From Pseudomonas fluorescens (GTDB lineage Bacteria > Pseudomonadota > Gammaproteobacteria > Pseudomonadales > Pseudomonadaceae), in assembly GCF_018614655.1 (NCBI RefSeq), contig NZ_JAGGOG010000003.1:248001-312000 (forward strand): 64,000 bases of DNA, given 5' to 3'. The notes under the pieces are model-generated. The model was given only the letters and a program-made list of their open reading frames with translations. It was not told where the DNA came from and ran no database searches. Made by a program: the position numbers and the translations under genes. Each line of letters starts with the position of its first letter. The stretch's first letter is position 1. This document shows, piece by piece, positions 25,817-33,804 of this stretch.

Positions 25817-26713
25817 TTACCCTAAATCCGGTTTGGGCTTGCGCCACTGTGGCAGGCTGATCAGCAGCACTGCACTGATGATCACCAGCATCGCCAACGC
25901 CTCTTCCATGCCAATGGTCTCGCCGACAAACACAATCCCCAACAGCACCGCCACCGCCGGGTTGACGTAGGCATAGCTGGTGGCCGCCGCCGGACGCACG
26001 TGCTTGAGCAGGTACATATAGGCGTTGAAGGCGATGATTGAGCCGAACACGGTCAAGTACGCCAGGGCCAACCACCCTTCAACTGGCGGTATGGCGTTCA
26101 GATGTTCACCACTGACGGCACTGAGGACCAGCAGCACGGCGCCTGCAATCAGCATTTCCGCCGCACTGGCCATGGCGCCCTGTGGCAGCGGCAAATGCTT
26201 GCTCCACACTGAACCAAAAGCCCAGGACGCCGCCGCGAAGATCAGCAGTGCTGCGCCCGTCGGGCTTGATTGCAAGTTGGAGCCCATATTGAGCATGGCA
26301 ATGCCGATAATCCCCAGCGCCACCCCGGCCCATTCCAGACGGGTATTACGCGCGCCCCAGAAATAACCACAAAGCAAGGTAAACAGCGGCACCGTCGCCA
26401 CGGCCAACGCGGCAACGCCGGAAGCCACCCCCGTATGCTCGGCCACAGTGACCGCACCGTTACCGAAGGTCAGCAGCAAAATGCCAATCTTGCCGGCAGC
26501 CTTCCACTGCACCCAGGTCGGTGCGGGCGCGCCACGCCAGCGCAGGAAGCCATACATCAATGCGCCCGCCGTCATAAATCGAATACCCGCCAGCAGCAAC
26601 GGCGGCCAGTATTCAACACCAATGCGAATCACCAGGTAGGTTGACCCCCAAATCACGTACAGCGCAAAAAAAGCGGCGATCAACGGTAAGGGAAAGCGAC
26701 GTGGGCCAGGCAT
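25817..26713 (-). CDS. EamA/DMT-family transporter, YedA-like
   Basis: The 298-residue protein has ten hydrophobic helices in two EamA repeats. The beginning LPLIAAFFALYVIWGSTYLVIR is the hallmark of the YedA/RhaT-like branch. Helix 10 ends in a short basic tail (KPKPDLG). The substrate is unknown; relatives export amino acids or metabolites. It diverges from the AsnC regulator at 26874, a common arrangement for amino-acid exporters, so that regulator may control it. Confidence 0.85.
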   Translation of the reverse strand: MPGPRRFPLPLIAAFFALYVIWGSTYLVIRIGVEYWPPLLLAGIRFMTAGALMYGFLRWRGAPAPTWVQWKAAGKIGILLLTFGNGAVTVAEHTGVASGVAALAVATVPLFTLLCGYFWGARNTRLEWAGVALGIIGIAMLNMGSNLQSSPTGAALLIFAAASWAFGSVWSKHLPLPQGAMASAAEMLIAGAVLLVLSAVSGEHLNAIPPVEGWLALAYLTVFGSIIAFNAYMYLLKHVRPAAATSYAYVNPAVAVLLGIVFVGETIGMEEALAMLVIISAVLLISLPQWRKPKPDLG

Positions 26714-26873
26714 GGGGTAGCTCTACGGCAGGACAAGGGAGGCTTATTCTAGAAAGCCAGCCCGGTAAACATAAGTTACAAAACCTGTTTAAAGCGCCGG
26801 TACACTTTTCAAAGCATGGTTATCAAGGCTATAACCCGTGCTTTCGAAAGCTACGCGTTCCTGGAGCCTTACC

Positions 26874-27335
26874 ATGGACAGATACGACCGCATGCTCCTC
26901 AATGCACTGCTGGAAGATGGCCGTGCGTCCTACGCACAACTGGCCCGCACGGTGAACCTGTCCGCCCCGGCCGTGGCCGAACGGGTCGCCAAACTGGAAG
27001 CCAGCGGCGTGATCACCGGCTACCAGGCCAAGGTCGACCTGTCCAAAATCGGCCTGCCGATTCAATGCGTGATCGAACTGCGTCTGACCAACCACGGCAA
27101 TCAGAAAGTCTACGACGCCCTGAGCGAAATCCCGGAGCTGACCGAGTGTCACCGGGTCACAGGCGACCCGTGCGTGATCATGCAAGCGGCCGTAGGCTCG
27201 ATGCCGGAACTGGAAAACCTGATTAATCGCGTGGCGAAGTTTGGCTTCAGCAAGACGTCAATCATTCTGTCGAGTGCGATAGAGCGGCGAGTGCCGTTGG
27301 GGCAGTTGGAGGGGAATGGCAAAAATGGTGGGTAA
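26874..27335 (+). CDS. Lrp/AsnC-family transcriptional regulator
   Basis: From ATG 26874 the protein has 153 residues. The first 60 form the AsnC winged helix (MDRYDRMLLNALLEDGR to VAERVAKLEASGVITGY). The rest is the RAM ligand domain (CHRVTGDPCVIMQAAV). It diverges from the EamA exporter and overlaps the cyclase-family gene at its 3' end. It probably regulates one or both in response to an amino acid or related compound; the ligand is unknown. Confidence 0.88.
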   Translation: MDRYDRMLLNALLEDGRASYAQLARTVNLSAPAVAERVAKLEASGVITGYQAKVDLSKIGLPIQCVIELRLTNHGNQKVYDALSEIPELTECHRVTGDPCVIMQAAVGSMPELENLINRVAKFGFSKTSIILSSAIERRVPLGQLEGNGKNGG

Positions 27336-28035
27336 TCACAGTATCCAGTTTCAAAAGATCATCAGCCTCAGCCATCCAATCACGCGGGCAGTCCCCCTAT
27401 GGCCCGGCGATCCACCGGTAGAGTTCGAAGAAGTCGCCTCGATAGAAAAAGATGGCTATTACCTGCGACGCTTCAGCATGGGGGAGCACAGTGCCACCCA
27501 CATGAATGCGCCCAATAGCTTCTACGCCGATGGCATCGGGATAGACGGTTACCTACCCGAAGACTTAGTGCGACCTGCGGTGGTTATCGATGTACGGAGC
27601 AAGACCCGAAATAACTCCGACTATGTGATCAGCGTGCAAGATATTGAAGACTGGGAGCGCGAGCACGGCCTTATCGAGCCAGACTCGGTGGTATTGATGT
27701 ACACCGAATGGCAAAACCTGTGGAACGATCCGGCAGCCTTTTTCGGCGAAGATGAACAGGGCATGCACTTCCCTGGCATCGGTGAGTCAACAACCCTGCT
27801 GCTGCTTGAACAACGCGGGGTCGCGGGGGTAGGCATTGATACTCATGGCGTCGATCCCGGCCAAAGCAGCACGTTCGCCACCAACCATCTGGTGCTGGCC
27901 AGGAATGGAATTGTTCTGGAGTGCTTGACCAACCTGGACCAATTACCGGCCAAGGGCACAACACTGGTGATCGGTATTTTGGGATTGCAGGACGGGGCGG
28001 GATCTCCGGCGTCAGTCATGGCATTTATTCCCTGA
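27316..28035 (+). CDS. Cyclase-family protein (kynurenine-formamidase-like)
   Basis: The 239-residue frame overlaps the regulator by 20 bp; ATG 27325 is a second candidate start. The protein has the opening SHPITRAVPLWPGDPPVEF and the metal-binding motif HSATHMNAPNSF, where classic members have HxGTHxDxP, plus GVAGVGIDTHGVDPGQS later. The fold belongs to the Mn/Zn-dependent hydrolases that include KynB. Replacement of the Asp by Asn in the motif could alter metal binding or substrate. No other kynurenine-pathway gene is nearby. Confidence 0.8.
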   Translation: MAKMVGNHSIQFQKIISLSHPITRAVPLWPGDPPVEFEEVASIEKDGYYLRRFSMGEHSATHMNAPNSFYADGIGIDGYLPEDLVRPAVVIDVRSKTRNNSDYVISVQDIEDWEREHGLIEPDSVVLMYTEWQNLWNDPAAFFGEDEQGMHFPGIGESTTLLLLEQRGVAGVGIDTHGVDPGQSSTFATNHLVLARNGIVLECLTNLDQLPAKGTTLVIGILGLQDGAGSPASVMAFIP

Positions 28036-28071
28036 CTGTATGAGAGACGGGGGTGGCAGTCACTCTTCTAC

Positions 28072-28329
28072 CTAATTGGAACGTTGAACAATCAGGTCGA
28101 TGATTTGTTTGATCGTGGTGATGCTGTTCCAGTCTTCCTGAGTAGCGCGCAGATTGAATTGCCACTTGATCTGCATGACGAAGCAGGTCAGGTCGTCATC
28201 AATGATTTTGAAGTCATGAATAAAGTCTGTTTGCTCTGTCACTTGGCTACGGTCGATAAACCCAATGATATCGATGAAAAGCTGAATGACCTTGTCGCTG
28301 ACCTCTGCTCTCGCTAGGTTACTTTCCAT
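28072..28329 (-). CDS. Acyl-carrier-protein-like protein (DUF1493-like) lacking the modifiable serine
   Basis: From ATG 28329 there are 85 residues. The C-terminal half aligns without gaps to E. coli AcpP over 38 positions: DFIHDF matches FVEDL and SITTIKQIIDLI matches KITTVQAAIDYI. At the place of the phosphopantetheine serine (DSL) the sequence is IDD, so it cannot be charged in the normal way. DUF1493 proteins of enterobacteria have an ACP-like fold; I assign this from memory of the fold and the neighbour, not by a search. The gene overlaps the upstream membrane-protein gene by 11 bp, so the two are translated together. The DNA is AT-richer than the flanks. Confidence 0.6.
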   Translation of the reverse strand: MESNLARAEVSDKVIQLFIDIIGFIDRSQVTEQTDFIHDFKIIDDDLTCFVMQIKWQFNLRATQEDWNSITTIKQIIDLIVQRSN

Positions 28330-28885
28330 TTCTTGCCTCATAAGCGCACTTGCCAATACTGACTAGATCAAAGACAGCCAAGCCTGCAGCGACAAAGGGA
28401 ATACCTCGTCCAATAATGCCAAATACTCGAACCGTACCAAAGGTTGCCTTGGCCATTTTGGCCAATGTCGGTTGCCTGATCAGCGTCCGAGGGAAGAATC
28501 GCATACCGATATAGCTTGTCAGGTTGGTCGTTTTGCTGGAGCCGACGTGAACCCAGGCGCCCACTGATATTTTACTTATCGGTATTCCAGCAGCCCCAGT
28601 GATAAGGGTTGCTGCCGTCAGACCATAGTGCTCTTGTGTGCATTTCCAAAGGTCCTCGATAGTCGTGTTGGGAATACGAGGATCAGCGTGAATTGCCCTC
28701 AGCATCTGGTAATTCGGAATGTTGATGGTGCCCATCTGGGTAGGTAACAACATGACAGCCGGGCAACTAGTAATCGTGTTATTCATATCAAACGCGATGC
28801 GTGAAGGGGAGCCCAAATTGATCTTGTGACGCCTGAGTTCAGACTCACTCTGCATAATCGCCCGGTGAAGATCACTTTCCTGCAT
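28319..28885 (-). CDS. Membrane protein of an accessory two-gene cassette (STM2901-like)
   Basis: From ATG 28885 (AAGGA site) the protein has 188 residues; upstream in-frame starts lack a ribosome site. The first 90 residues are polar. Then come two hydrophobic stretches, AATLITGAAGIPIS and a C-terminal GIIGRGIPFVAAGLAVFDL, the latter with a GRxIPxV pattern that I associate with STM2901-type proteins and other phage or toxin-like membrane proteins. It overlaps the ACP-like gene. No function can be assigned. The pairing with an ACP-fold protein and the AT-rich composition point to recent acquisition. Confidence 0.55.
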   Translation of the reverse strand: MQESDLHRAIMQSESELRRHKINLGSPSRIAFDMNNTITSCPAVMLLPTQMGTINIPNYQMLRAIHADPRIPNTTIEDLWKCTQEHYGLTAATLITGAAGIPISKISVGAWVHVGSSKTTNLTSYIGMRFFPRTLIRQPTLAKMAKATFGTVRVFGIIGRGIPFVAAGLAVFDLVSIGKCAYEARNGK

Positions 28886-29229
28886 GAAGACATCCTTACG
28901 TATGAACGACATGCGGGATGTTAAGAGACTGAGAGGGCGATAATTTGAAAGCAATGGAAAATCAGACACGACCTACAATTTCTGCGGAATAGACTTACAT
29001 AACATTCTTAATGCCGGCAGAAGCCTCTGTGGTGAGCGCATTTTTTAAGGGCCAGCAAGACTGGTCCCTTTCATTTGCAGGACCTTTCCTAGAGAATTTC
29101 AACGCCTTGTTTCCGTCGGATCAGGTAGTTAGTCTCGCTCAGTCATCGAACAATCGGTGACCGGACGTGCAAGTCCGACGGCAATAAGACTCATAAATCA
29201 ACCTACAGCTTAACACCCAGCTTTTTATG
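28886..29229. other. Non-coding segment of the accessory region
   Basis: No gene is supported in this stretch. It is AT-rich. At 29046-29076 an imperfect stem AAGGGCCAG/CTGGTCCCTT is followed on the plus strand by TTTCATTT, which could terminate a rightward transcript. GTCATCGA-ACAA-TCGGTGAC (29140-29159) and CGGAC-GTGCAA-GTCCG (29162-29177) form two further short stems. I found no tRNA fragment, integrase or direct repeat that would mark an attachment site. Confidence 0.4.
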
Positions 29230-29254
29230 CTTTGCGTTGCCCGTTATGGCAGCT

Positions 29255-29385
29255 GTGCGTGGGAGACCTTCGGGTCTGCTGGGTTTTGCTTCTTGCCCCG
29301 GTCTTGCACACCTACGTACAGTTGCCACCCTCATTCGCGTGCAAGCGGACGGTGGTAGCTTCTTCCTTAGCAAGAGGTGTTCACC
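29255..29385 (+). promoter_or_regulatory. Structured 5' leader of the DUF6124-type gene
   Basis: Two hairpins precede the small gene. AGACC-TTCG-GGTCT (29264-29277) has a stable UUCG tetraloop. GTTGCCACC (29321-29329) pairs with GGTGGTAGC (29351-29359) with two G-U pairs, and a smaller stem lies inside the loop. Very similar leaders precede other members of this small-protein family in pseudomonads, from memory. Whether it is a regulator or an sRNA is unknown. Confidence 0.5.
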
Positions 29386-29691
29386 ATGGTCAAAGTCACT
29401 CCCGATCCACCCCATTCCCACGAAGACTTCCTCAGCGACAGCGCCCTCACCCGCCGAGCCATTAATTACTACCTCAAAGCTTCCGCCCCGAATGGAATTC
29501 CCTTCGTTCTCAATGACAACCTCAGTTTCGAAGATGCCTTGGCCCGCGCAGCGGACTTGCTGCATTGCGCAGTAGCAACGGCTCAAATCGCCAGCGAGCC
29601 GATGAACGGCCAGCAGCGGGCGGTGTTGCATTTGATAGAGATGGCGAAGGTGGTGGTGGAACAGTCGCTGGATTGTTTGCAGCCTCGATAG
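29386..29691 (+). CDS. Small DUF6124/DUF3077-type protein
   Basis: The 101-residue product begins MVKVTPDPPHSHEDFLSDS at ATG 29386 with an AAGAGG site 8 bp upstream; GTG 29377 is in frame but not favoured. It fits the pseudomonad family with a KVTPxPP start, a weakly conserved middle (FEDALARAADLLHCA) and a helical end (VVEQSLDCLQPR). No membrane segment or signal is present. The family is abundant and multicopy in fluorescent pseudomonads and has no known role. Confidence 0.75.
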   Translation: MVKVTPDPPHSHEDFLSDSALTRRAINYYLKASAPNGIPFVLNDNLSFEDALARAADLLHCAVATAQIASEPMNGQQRAVLHLIEMAKVVVEQSLDCLQPR

Positions 29692-29706
29692 GCGCTGAAA
29701 ACCAGA

Positions 29707-29793
29707 GTGGGAGCGGGCTTGCTCGCGAAGGCGGTGTATCAGAAACACACTTCGTGACTGACACATCGCCTTCGCGAGCAAGCCCGCTCCCAC
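29707..29793. repeat. REP-type palindrome pair
   Basis: GTGGGAGCGGGCTTGCTCGC starts the left arm, and the inverse copy ends in CTCCCAC. The arms are near-perfect around a 20-bp loop. It lies between convergent genes. Confidence 0.85.
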
Positions 29794-29837
29794 ATTTTGA
29801 GCTTCATCAGATTGAAGATGGCGCACGGCGCAGCTGA

Positions 29838-30449
29838 TTAGAACCCGCGATGCTTCTTCAAATGATCATTGATCTTCGCCGCCGGCACTTTCTGCAAACT
29901 GCACAGCAAATCGTGTGACAGTTCCCGCAAGCCGTGGTTACGGCGCAGTTCCTGGGCCAGGTGGGCTGTCAGGTTGGCCGCCATTTCCGCATCGGCCATG
30001 GCCCGGTGAGCCTTGCCGGTGTGGGGCAGTTGGGCGAAGGCGGTCAAGGTGCCGAGCTTGTGGTTTGGCGCCGCCGGCATCAGGCGCCGCGCCAGCAGCA
30101 GCGAACAGGCAAATTTTTGCAGGCGTGTACGGCGGATCAAGCCCAACTCGAAGTCCCAGAACTTCTGGTCGAATGCCGCGTTGTGGGCCAGTAGCGGCGT
30201 GGTCCCGACAAACTCATTGACCTCATTCATCACCCGCTCCGCCGGCGGTGCAGTGCGCAGCATGGCGTTGCTGATGCCGGTCAGTTGCTCGATAAACCCC
30301 GGCACCCGCACGCCTGCATTCATCAGGCTCTGGTAACGGTCCACGATCTGGCCCTGTTCCAGGATGACCACGGCGATTTCCGTAGCCCGGCAGCTGCTGC
30401 TCGGCGAGATGCCGGTGGTTTCAAAGTCGATGACCGCTATACGTTCCAA
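29838..30449 (-). CDS. 3'-5' exonuclease, DnaQ-like (DEDDh)
   Basis: The family start is at an ERIAVIDFETTG segment. Here that codon context gives TTG 30449 as the likeliest start (203 residues), with GGAG 11 bp upstream; no ATG or GTG is available. Motif ExoI (DFETTG) has the two acidic residues, ExoII is AHNAAFDQKF, and ExoIII with H is HRAMADAEM, all four catalytic acids plus His present. Such proteins trim nucleic-acid 3' ends in the cytoplasm. The start overlaps none of the next gene, unlike the longest frame (TTG 30500). Confidence 0.85.
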   Translation of the reverse strand: MERIAVIDFETTGISPSSSCRATEIAVVILEQGQIVDRYQSLMNAGVRVPGFIEQLTGISNAMLRTAPPAERVMNEVNEFVGTTPLLAHNAAFDQKFWDFELGLIRRTRLQKFACSLLLARRLMPAAPNHKLGTLTAFAQLPHTGKAHRAMADAEMAANLTAHLAQELRRNHGLRELSHDLLCSLQKVPAAKINDHLKKHRGF

Positions 30450-30474
30450 ACCTGTTCCAACTCCGTCTAAAAAT

Positions 30475-30951
30475 CTATTTGAGCAACAACGCGCCTTCAA
30501 TCGGCACGTAGCGGCTGGCGGCGCGAATCAATGAGTTGGCCGTCAGCCCCGGCACGCCGTAGGCCACGGCTTCGACACCGTGCTTATTGATGATGCGGTC
30601 CAGCAGCATGTCGAAATCACCGTCGCCGGAGGCCAGCACCACTTCGTCGACATGGGCGGCAGCGTCCATGATATCGATGGTGATGCCCACGTCCCAGTCA
30701 CCCTTGGCCGAGCCATCACTGCGCTGGATGTAGGGCTTGAGCTTCACGGTAAAACCGAGGTTGCGCAGGATCTGCTGGAATTGCTGCTGCTTGCTGTCGC
30801 CACGGTCGATGGCATAAGCGTACGCCTCGACAATCTGCCCGCGCTGGCTGATGTCAGCCCACAGGGCGGCGTAGTTGAAGTGGCAGCCATAAGCCTGGCG
30901 CACGGTGTAATAGAGGTTTTGGACATCGGCGAACACTGCAATTTTTTTCAC
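30475..30951 (-). CDS. NYN-domain (LabA/DUF88-like) putative RNase
   Basis: The frame is open to 30990, but the family start MKKIAVFADVQNLYYTVR corresponds to a GTG codon at 30951, preceded by GAGG; this gives 158 residues. The PIN-like fold has acidic positions in FADVQN, YAIDRGD and GDGDFDMLLD that could bind a metal, as in NYN ribonucleases. It lies 25 bp upstream of the exonuclease gene on the same strand, so the two may be cotranscribed. Confidence 0.83.
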   Translation of the reverse strand: MKKIAVFADVQNLYYTVRQAYGCHFNYAALWADISQRGQIVEAYAYAIDRGDSKQQQFQQILRNLGFTVKLKPYIQRSDGSAKGDWDVGITIDIMDAAAHVDEVVLASGDGDFDMLLDRIINKHGVEAVAYGVPGLTANSLIRAASRYVPIEGALLLK

Positions 30952-31080
30952 CGTAAATCCTCGTGGCACAGGCTGGGACCCCGGACTCAAGGGCCCGGAA
31001 AGGTTGCCAGTATGCCAGTCACGAGGACGTTTCCGAGAAAAATCAGCCCGGGGCGACGAAGCGCCCCGGATGAATGTGCA

Positions 31081-31833
31081 TCAGACGAAGGAATCGTCAT
31101 CGCCAAAGGAAGAGGAATCGTCGGAATAATCGTTGTCGGCGAAACTATCCGAGTTGCCGCCGGAGCTGTCATTGCCGGTGAAACGCTGATCGTCGTTGTT
31201 GCCCCAACCACTGTTGTCGCTTGCCGGGGCCGGCTCTTCGCGGATGATTTCTTCCACCACCTGCGGTTGCTGCTGGTTATGGCCGAACAGGCTGCTGATG
31301 CCCTCTGCCAGCATCACACCACCGGCCACACCTGCGGCGGTTTTCAGCGCACCACCCAAAAAGCCGCTGCCGATGGGGGCTGCCGCCGGCTGTTGCGGCT
31401 GCTGGTAATTCTGCTGTGGTGTACCGAAGTTCTGCTGCGGCGCCGGTTGGCTGTTGAAGCCGGGACGGACCGGTTCACGCCAGCCACTGCCGGAAGCCGC
31501 GGGCTGCGGGTCACGGGAGCCGCCGCCAAAGATGCTCGACAGAAAACCACCACTGCTGGGTGCGGGCTGCGCGGTCTGAGCCTTGGCTTGTTGCAGTTCG
31601 TCCTGCAATTGCTGGATCTGTTGCGCCTGTTGCTTGTTCTGCGCATCAAGGCTCTTGATCGCTGCCTCTTGCACCAGAATCGCCTGGGTCATGAAATACC
31701 CGGCGGCCGGCTGGCGAGTAATGTGCTCCTTGATCCGCGCTTCGGCTTGGGCGTCGCGGGGGGCTGAGTCCGTTTCGGCTTGCTGCAACCGTGAAAACAG
31801 TCCATCGATCAGGGTTTGCTCTTCGCTGTTCAT
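31081..31833 (-). CDS. DUF2076 family protein
   Basis: From ATG 31833 it has 250 residues; upstream codons to 31926 are not supported. The first 110 residues form a coiled-coil-rich domain (MNSEEQTLIDGLFSRLQQAE and QAQQIQQLQDELQQAK). A Gly/Gln/Pro-rich linker follows, then a hydrophobic FLGGALKTAAGVAGGVMLAEG segment and an acidic tail full of Asp, Ser and Asn (FADNDYSDDSSSFGDDDSF). The family is known as a possible periplasmic ligand-binding sensor, with no established function. Confidence 0.8.
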   Translation of the reverse strand: MNSEEQTLIDGLFSRLQQAETDSAPRDAQAEARIKEHITRQPAAGYFMTQAILVQEAAIKSLDAQNKQQAQQIQQLQDELQQAKAQTAQPAPSSGGFLSSIFGGGSRDPQPAASGSGWREPVRPGFNSQPAPQQNFGTPQQNYQQPQQPAAAPIGSGFLGGALKTAAGVAGGVMLAEGISSLFGHNQQQPQVVEEIIREEPAPASDNSGWGNNDDQRFTGNDSSGGNSDSFADNDYSDDSSSFGDDDSFV

Positions 31834-31994
31834 GGCGACCTCGTTAGATTGCCGGTAAAAATCTTCGCCCTGTCCAAAATAGGCAGGGTACGTACCCAGT
31901 AATGGGGCTGCCTTCCAAGGTTTCAATGGTCTTTACGCAAGGTTTACGTTTGCCAGTGATCGGTTAAAGTGTGCCCCTGCTTTTTCGGCCTGTG

Positions 31995-32663
31995 ATGACC
32001 TTGATGAATCCGTTAAACGTACTGCGCGACTCCTTCTATTTTTTCCAGCGCAACCTGGGCGCCATCGTTCAACTGTGCCTGCCGCTGGTGATCCTGGAGG
32101 CACTGCTGCAACAGGTGCTCGATCATTCGTTGGGGCCTGATGCGTTCCCCGGTTATAGCGTGGTGGTGGGGTTGCTGGTGTATCCGCTGTACACCGGGGC
32201 GCTGATCCTGTTCCTCGACGCCCGTACCCGTGGCGAATCGCCGCGCCCCCTGGACGTGCTGGCCATGGCGGTGACTCTGTGGCCACGTTTTGCCCTGCTG
32301 ACGGCCATCAGCACACTGCTGATCCTGCTGGGGTTGTCGCTGTATTTCCTGCCGGGCTTGTGGCTGATGGTCACCCTGGCCTTCGCCGAGTACCTGCTGG
32401 TGCTGCGGGGCATGTCGGCGCTGTCGGCCATGAAGGAAAGTTTTCGCCTGACCCGTGGGCATTTCTGGCGAATCCTGGTGTGCCTGCTGTGTGTGATGAC
32501 ACCACTATGGCTGCTCAAGGACGCCACAGTGGCCGTCTATCCTGACCCGAATCCAGTGCTGGGCGTGCTGATCGACAGTGCGCAAAGCTTCCTGCAGTTG
32601 TTTACCAGCGTGGTGCTGTTTCGCCTGTTCATGCTGATCGGTGGTGATGCGGACGCGCGGTGA
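31995..32663 (+). CDS. YciC-like integral membrane protein
   Basis: Six hydrophobic helices fill the 222 residues. ATG 31995 and ATG 32004 (MNPLNVLRDSFYFFQRNLG) are both possible starts. The polar end of the first segment, YPLYTGALILFLDARTRG and MKESFRLTRGHFWRIL are typical of the UPF0259/YciC group of inner-membrane proteins of unknown role. It is followed after 40 bp by the EEP gene on the same strand. Confidence 0.78.
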   Translation: MTLMNPLNVLRDSFYFFQRNLGAIVQLCLPLVILEALLQQVLDHSLGPDAFPGYSVVVGLLVYPLYTGALILFLDARTRGESPRPLDVLAMAVTLWPRFALLTAISTLLILLGLSLYFLPGLWLMVTLAFAEYLLVLRGMSALSAMKESFRLTRGHFWRILVCLLCVMTPLWLLKDATVAVYPDPNPVLGVLIDSAQSFLQLFTSVVLFRLFMLIGGDADAR

Positions 32664-32703
32664 TATGCTCCATCCCTATTCTGGAATGCCATAAGCCGAG
32701 CCG

Positions 32704-33792
32704 ATGACCCGTTTATTGCGCATCACCCTGGTGGGCCTGCTGATTCTCGCAGGCCTGCTGGCCGCACTGACCTACAGCCTGACCTGGCGCCCTGCTGACA
32801 AGGAAACGCTGCCCATCCGCTGCGTCGCCCCCCGGGCACCGACCCTGCTGCCGGGCCAGGCACTCAAGGTGATGACGTGGAACGTGCAGTACCTGGCCGG
32901 CAAGAACTATGTGTTCTGGTATGACACCTCGGACGGCAGCGGCCCGGACGATCGCCCCACCGTCGAAGACATGGCCTTCAGCCTTGATGAAGTGGCGCGC
33001 GTGATTCGCGACGAGCAACCCGACATCCTGCTGCTGCAAGAGTTGGACGAGGGTGCCAAGCGCTCCCACTATCAGGACCAGTTGGCATTGCTCCAGGAGC
33101 GCGTGGCCGATCTTTACCCCTGCAGCACCCAAGCCTTCGACTGGAAGGCCGACTTCGTCCCGGACCTGCATATCTTCGGCAGTGTCGGCCGCAAGCTGGT
33201 GACGATGAGCCGCTACCAGATCGAACACGCCGAGCGCCTGCAATTGCCGGTAGCTTCGGCCAACCTGATCAGTCGCCAGTTCCAGGCGAAACCGGCGCTG
33301 CTGCTGACCTACCTGCCGTTGAGTGATGGCGGTCAACTGGCAGTCCTCAACACCCGACTGGACGGCTCAGCTCCCGGCAGCAGCGCCGTACTGGAACAGG
33401 TGCAGATGACCGGCAAGCTACTGGATAAATTCGAAAGCCGTGGCACGCCATGGCTGATTGGCGGGAATTTCAATTTGCTGGCGCTGGGGCAATTCCTGCG
33501 CCTGGATGCGGGCAAGCGCGGACAATACTCCCCCGACAGCGAGTTGCATCTGCTGTGGGACAAATACCCGATGATCCCGAGCAACAGCGAGTCCAGTGGG
33601 GTGGACCGGGCCCAATGGCTGACGTACTTCCCCAATGACCCGACTGTCGACGAGCCGGATCGTACGCTGGACTATCTGTTCTACAGCCCGCGGATCAAGC
33701 GGGTCGAAGCCCAGGTGCGGCAAGCCGACACCTTACGCACCTCCAATCACTTGCCGGTGATTGCACGGTTTCTGTTGCCGGCGGCGCAGTAG
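32704..33792 (+). CDS. Endonuclease/exonuclease/phosphatase-family protein
   Basis: The 362-residue protein has an N-terminal membrane anchor or signal (LLRITLVGLLILAGLLAAL). The EEP domain follows: MTWNVQYLAG with the first Asn, LLLQELDEG with the catalytic Glu, GGNFNLLALG in place of the usual GDFN, and the final SNHLPV with the catalytic His. The Asp normally found in GDFN is replaced by Asn, so activity may be changed or lost. Related proteins act on lipids or nucleotides at the membrane; the substrate is unknown. Confidence 0.85.
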   Translation: MTRLLRITLVGLLILAGLLAALTYSLTWRPADKETLPIRCVAPRAPTLLPGQALKVMTWNVQYLAGKNYVFWYDTSDGSGPDDRPTVEDMAFSLDEVARVIRDEQPDILLLQELDEGAKRSHYQDQLALLQERVADLYPCSTQAFDWKADFVPDLHIFGSVGRKLVTMSRYQIEHAERLQLPVASANLISRQFQAKPALLLTYLPLSDGGQLAVLNTRLDGSAPGSSAVLEQVQMTGKLLDKFESRGTPWLIGGNFNLLALGQFLRLDAGKRGQYSPDSELHLLWDKYPMIPSNSESSGVDRAQWLTYFPNDPTVDEPDRTLDYLFYSPRIKRVEAQVRQADTLRTSNHLPVIARFLLPAAQ

Positions 33793-33804
33793 CGCCACCC
33801 AAAA

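Noticed and set aside
28886-29229. tRNA gene or attachment site for the accessory segment
   Set aside because: No cloverleaf, CCA end or GTTCGA-type T-loop fits, and no direct repeats flank the region.
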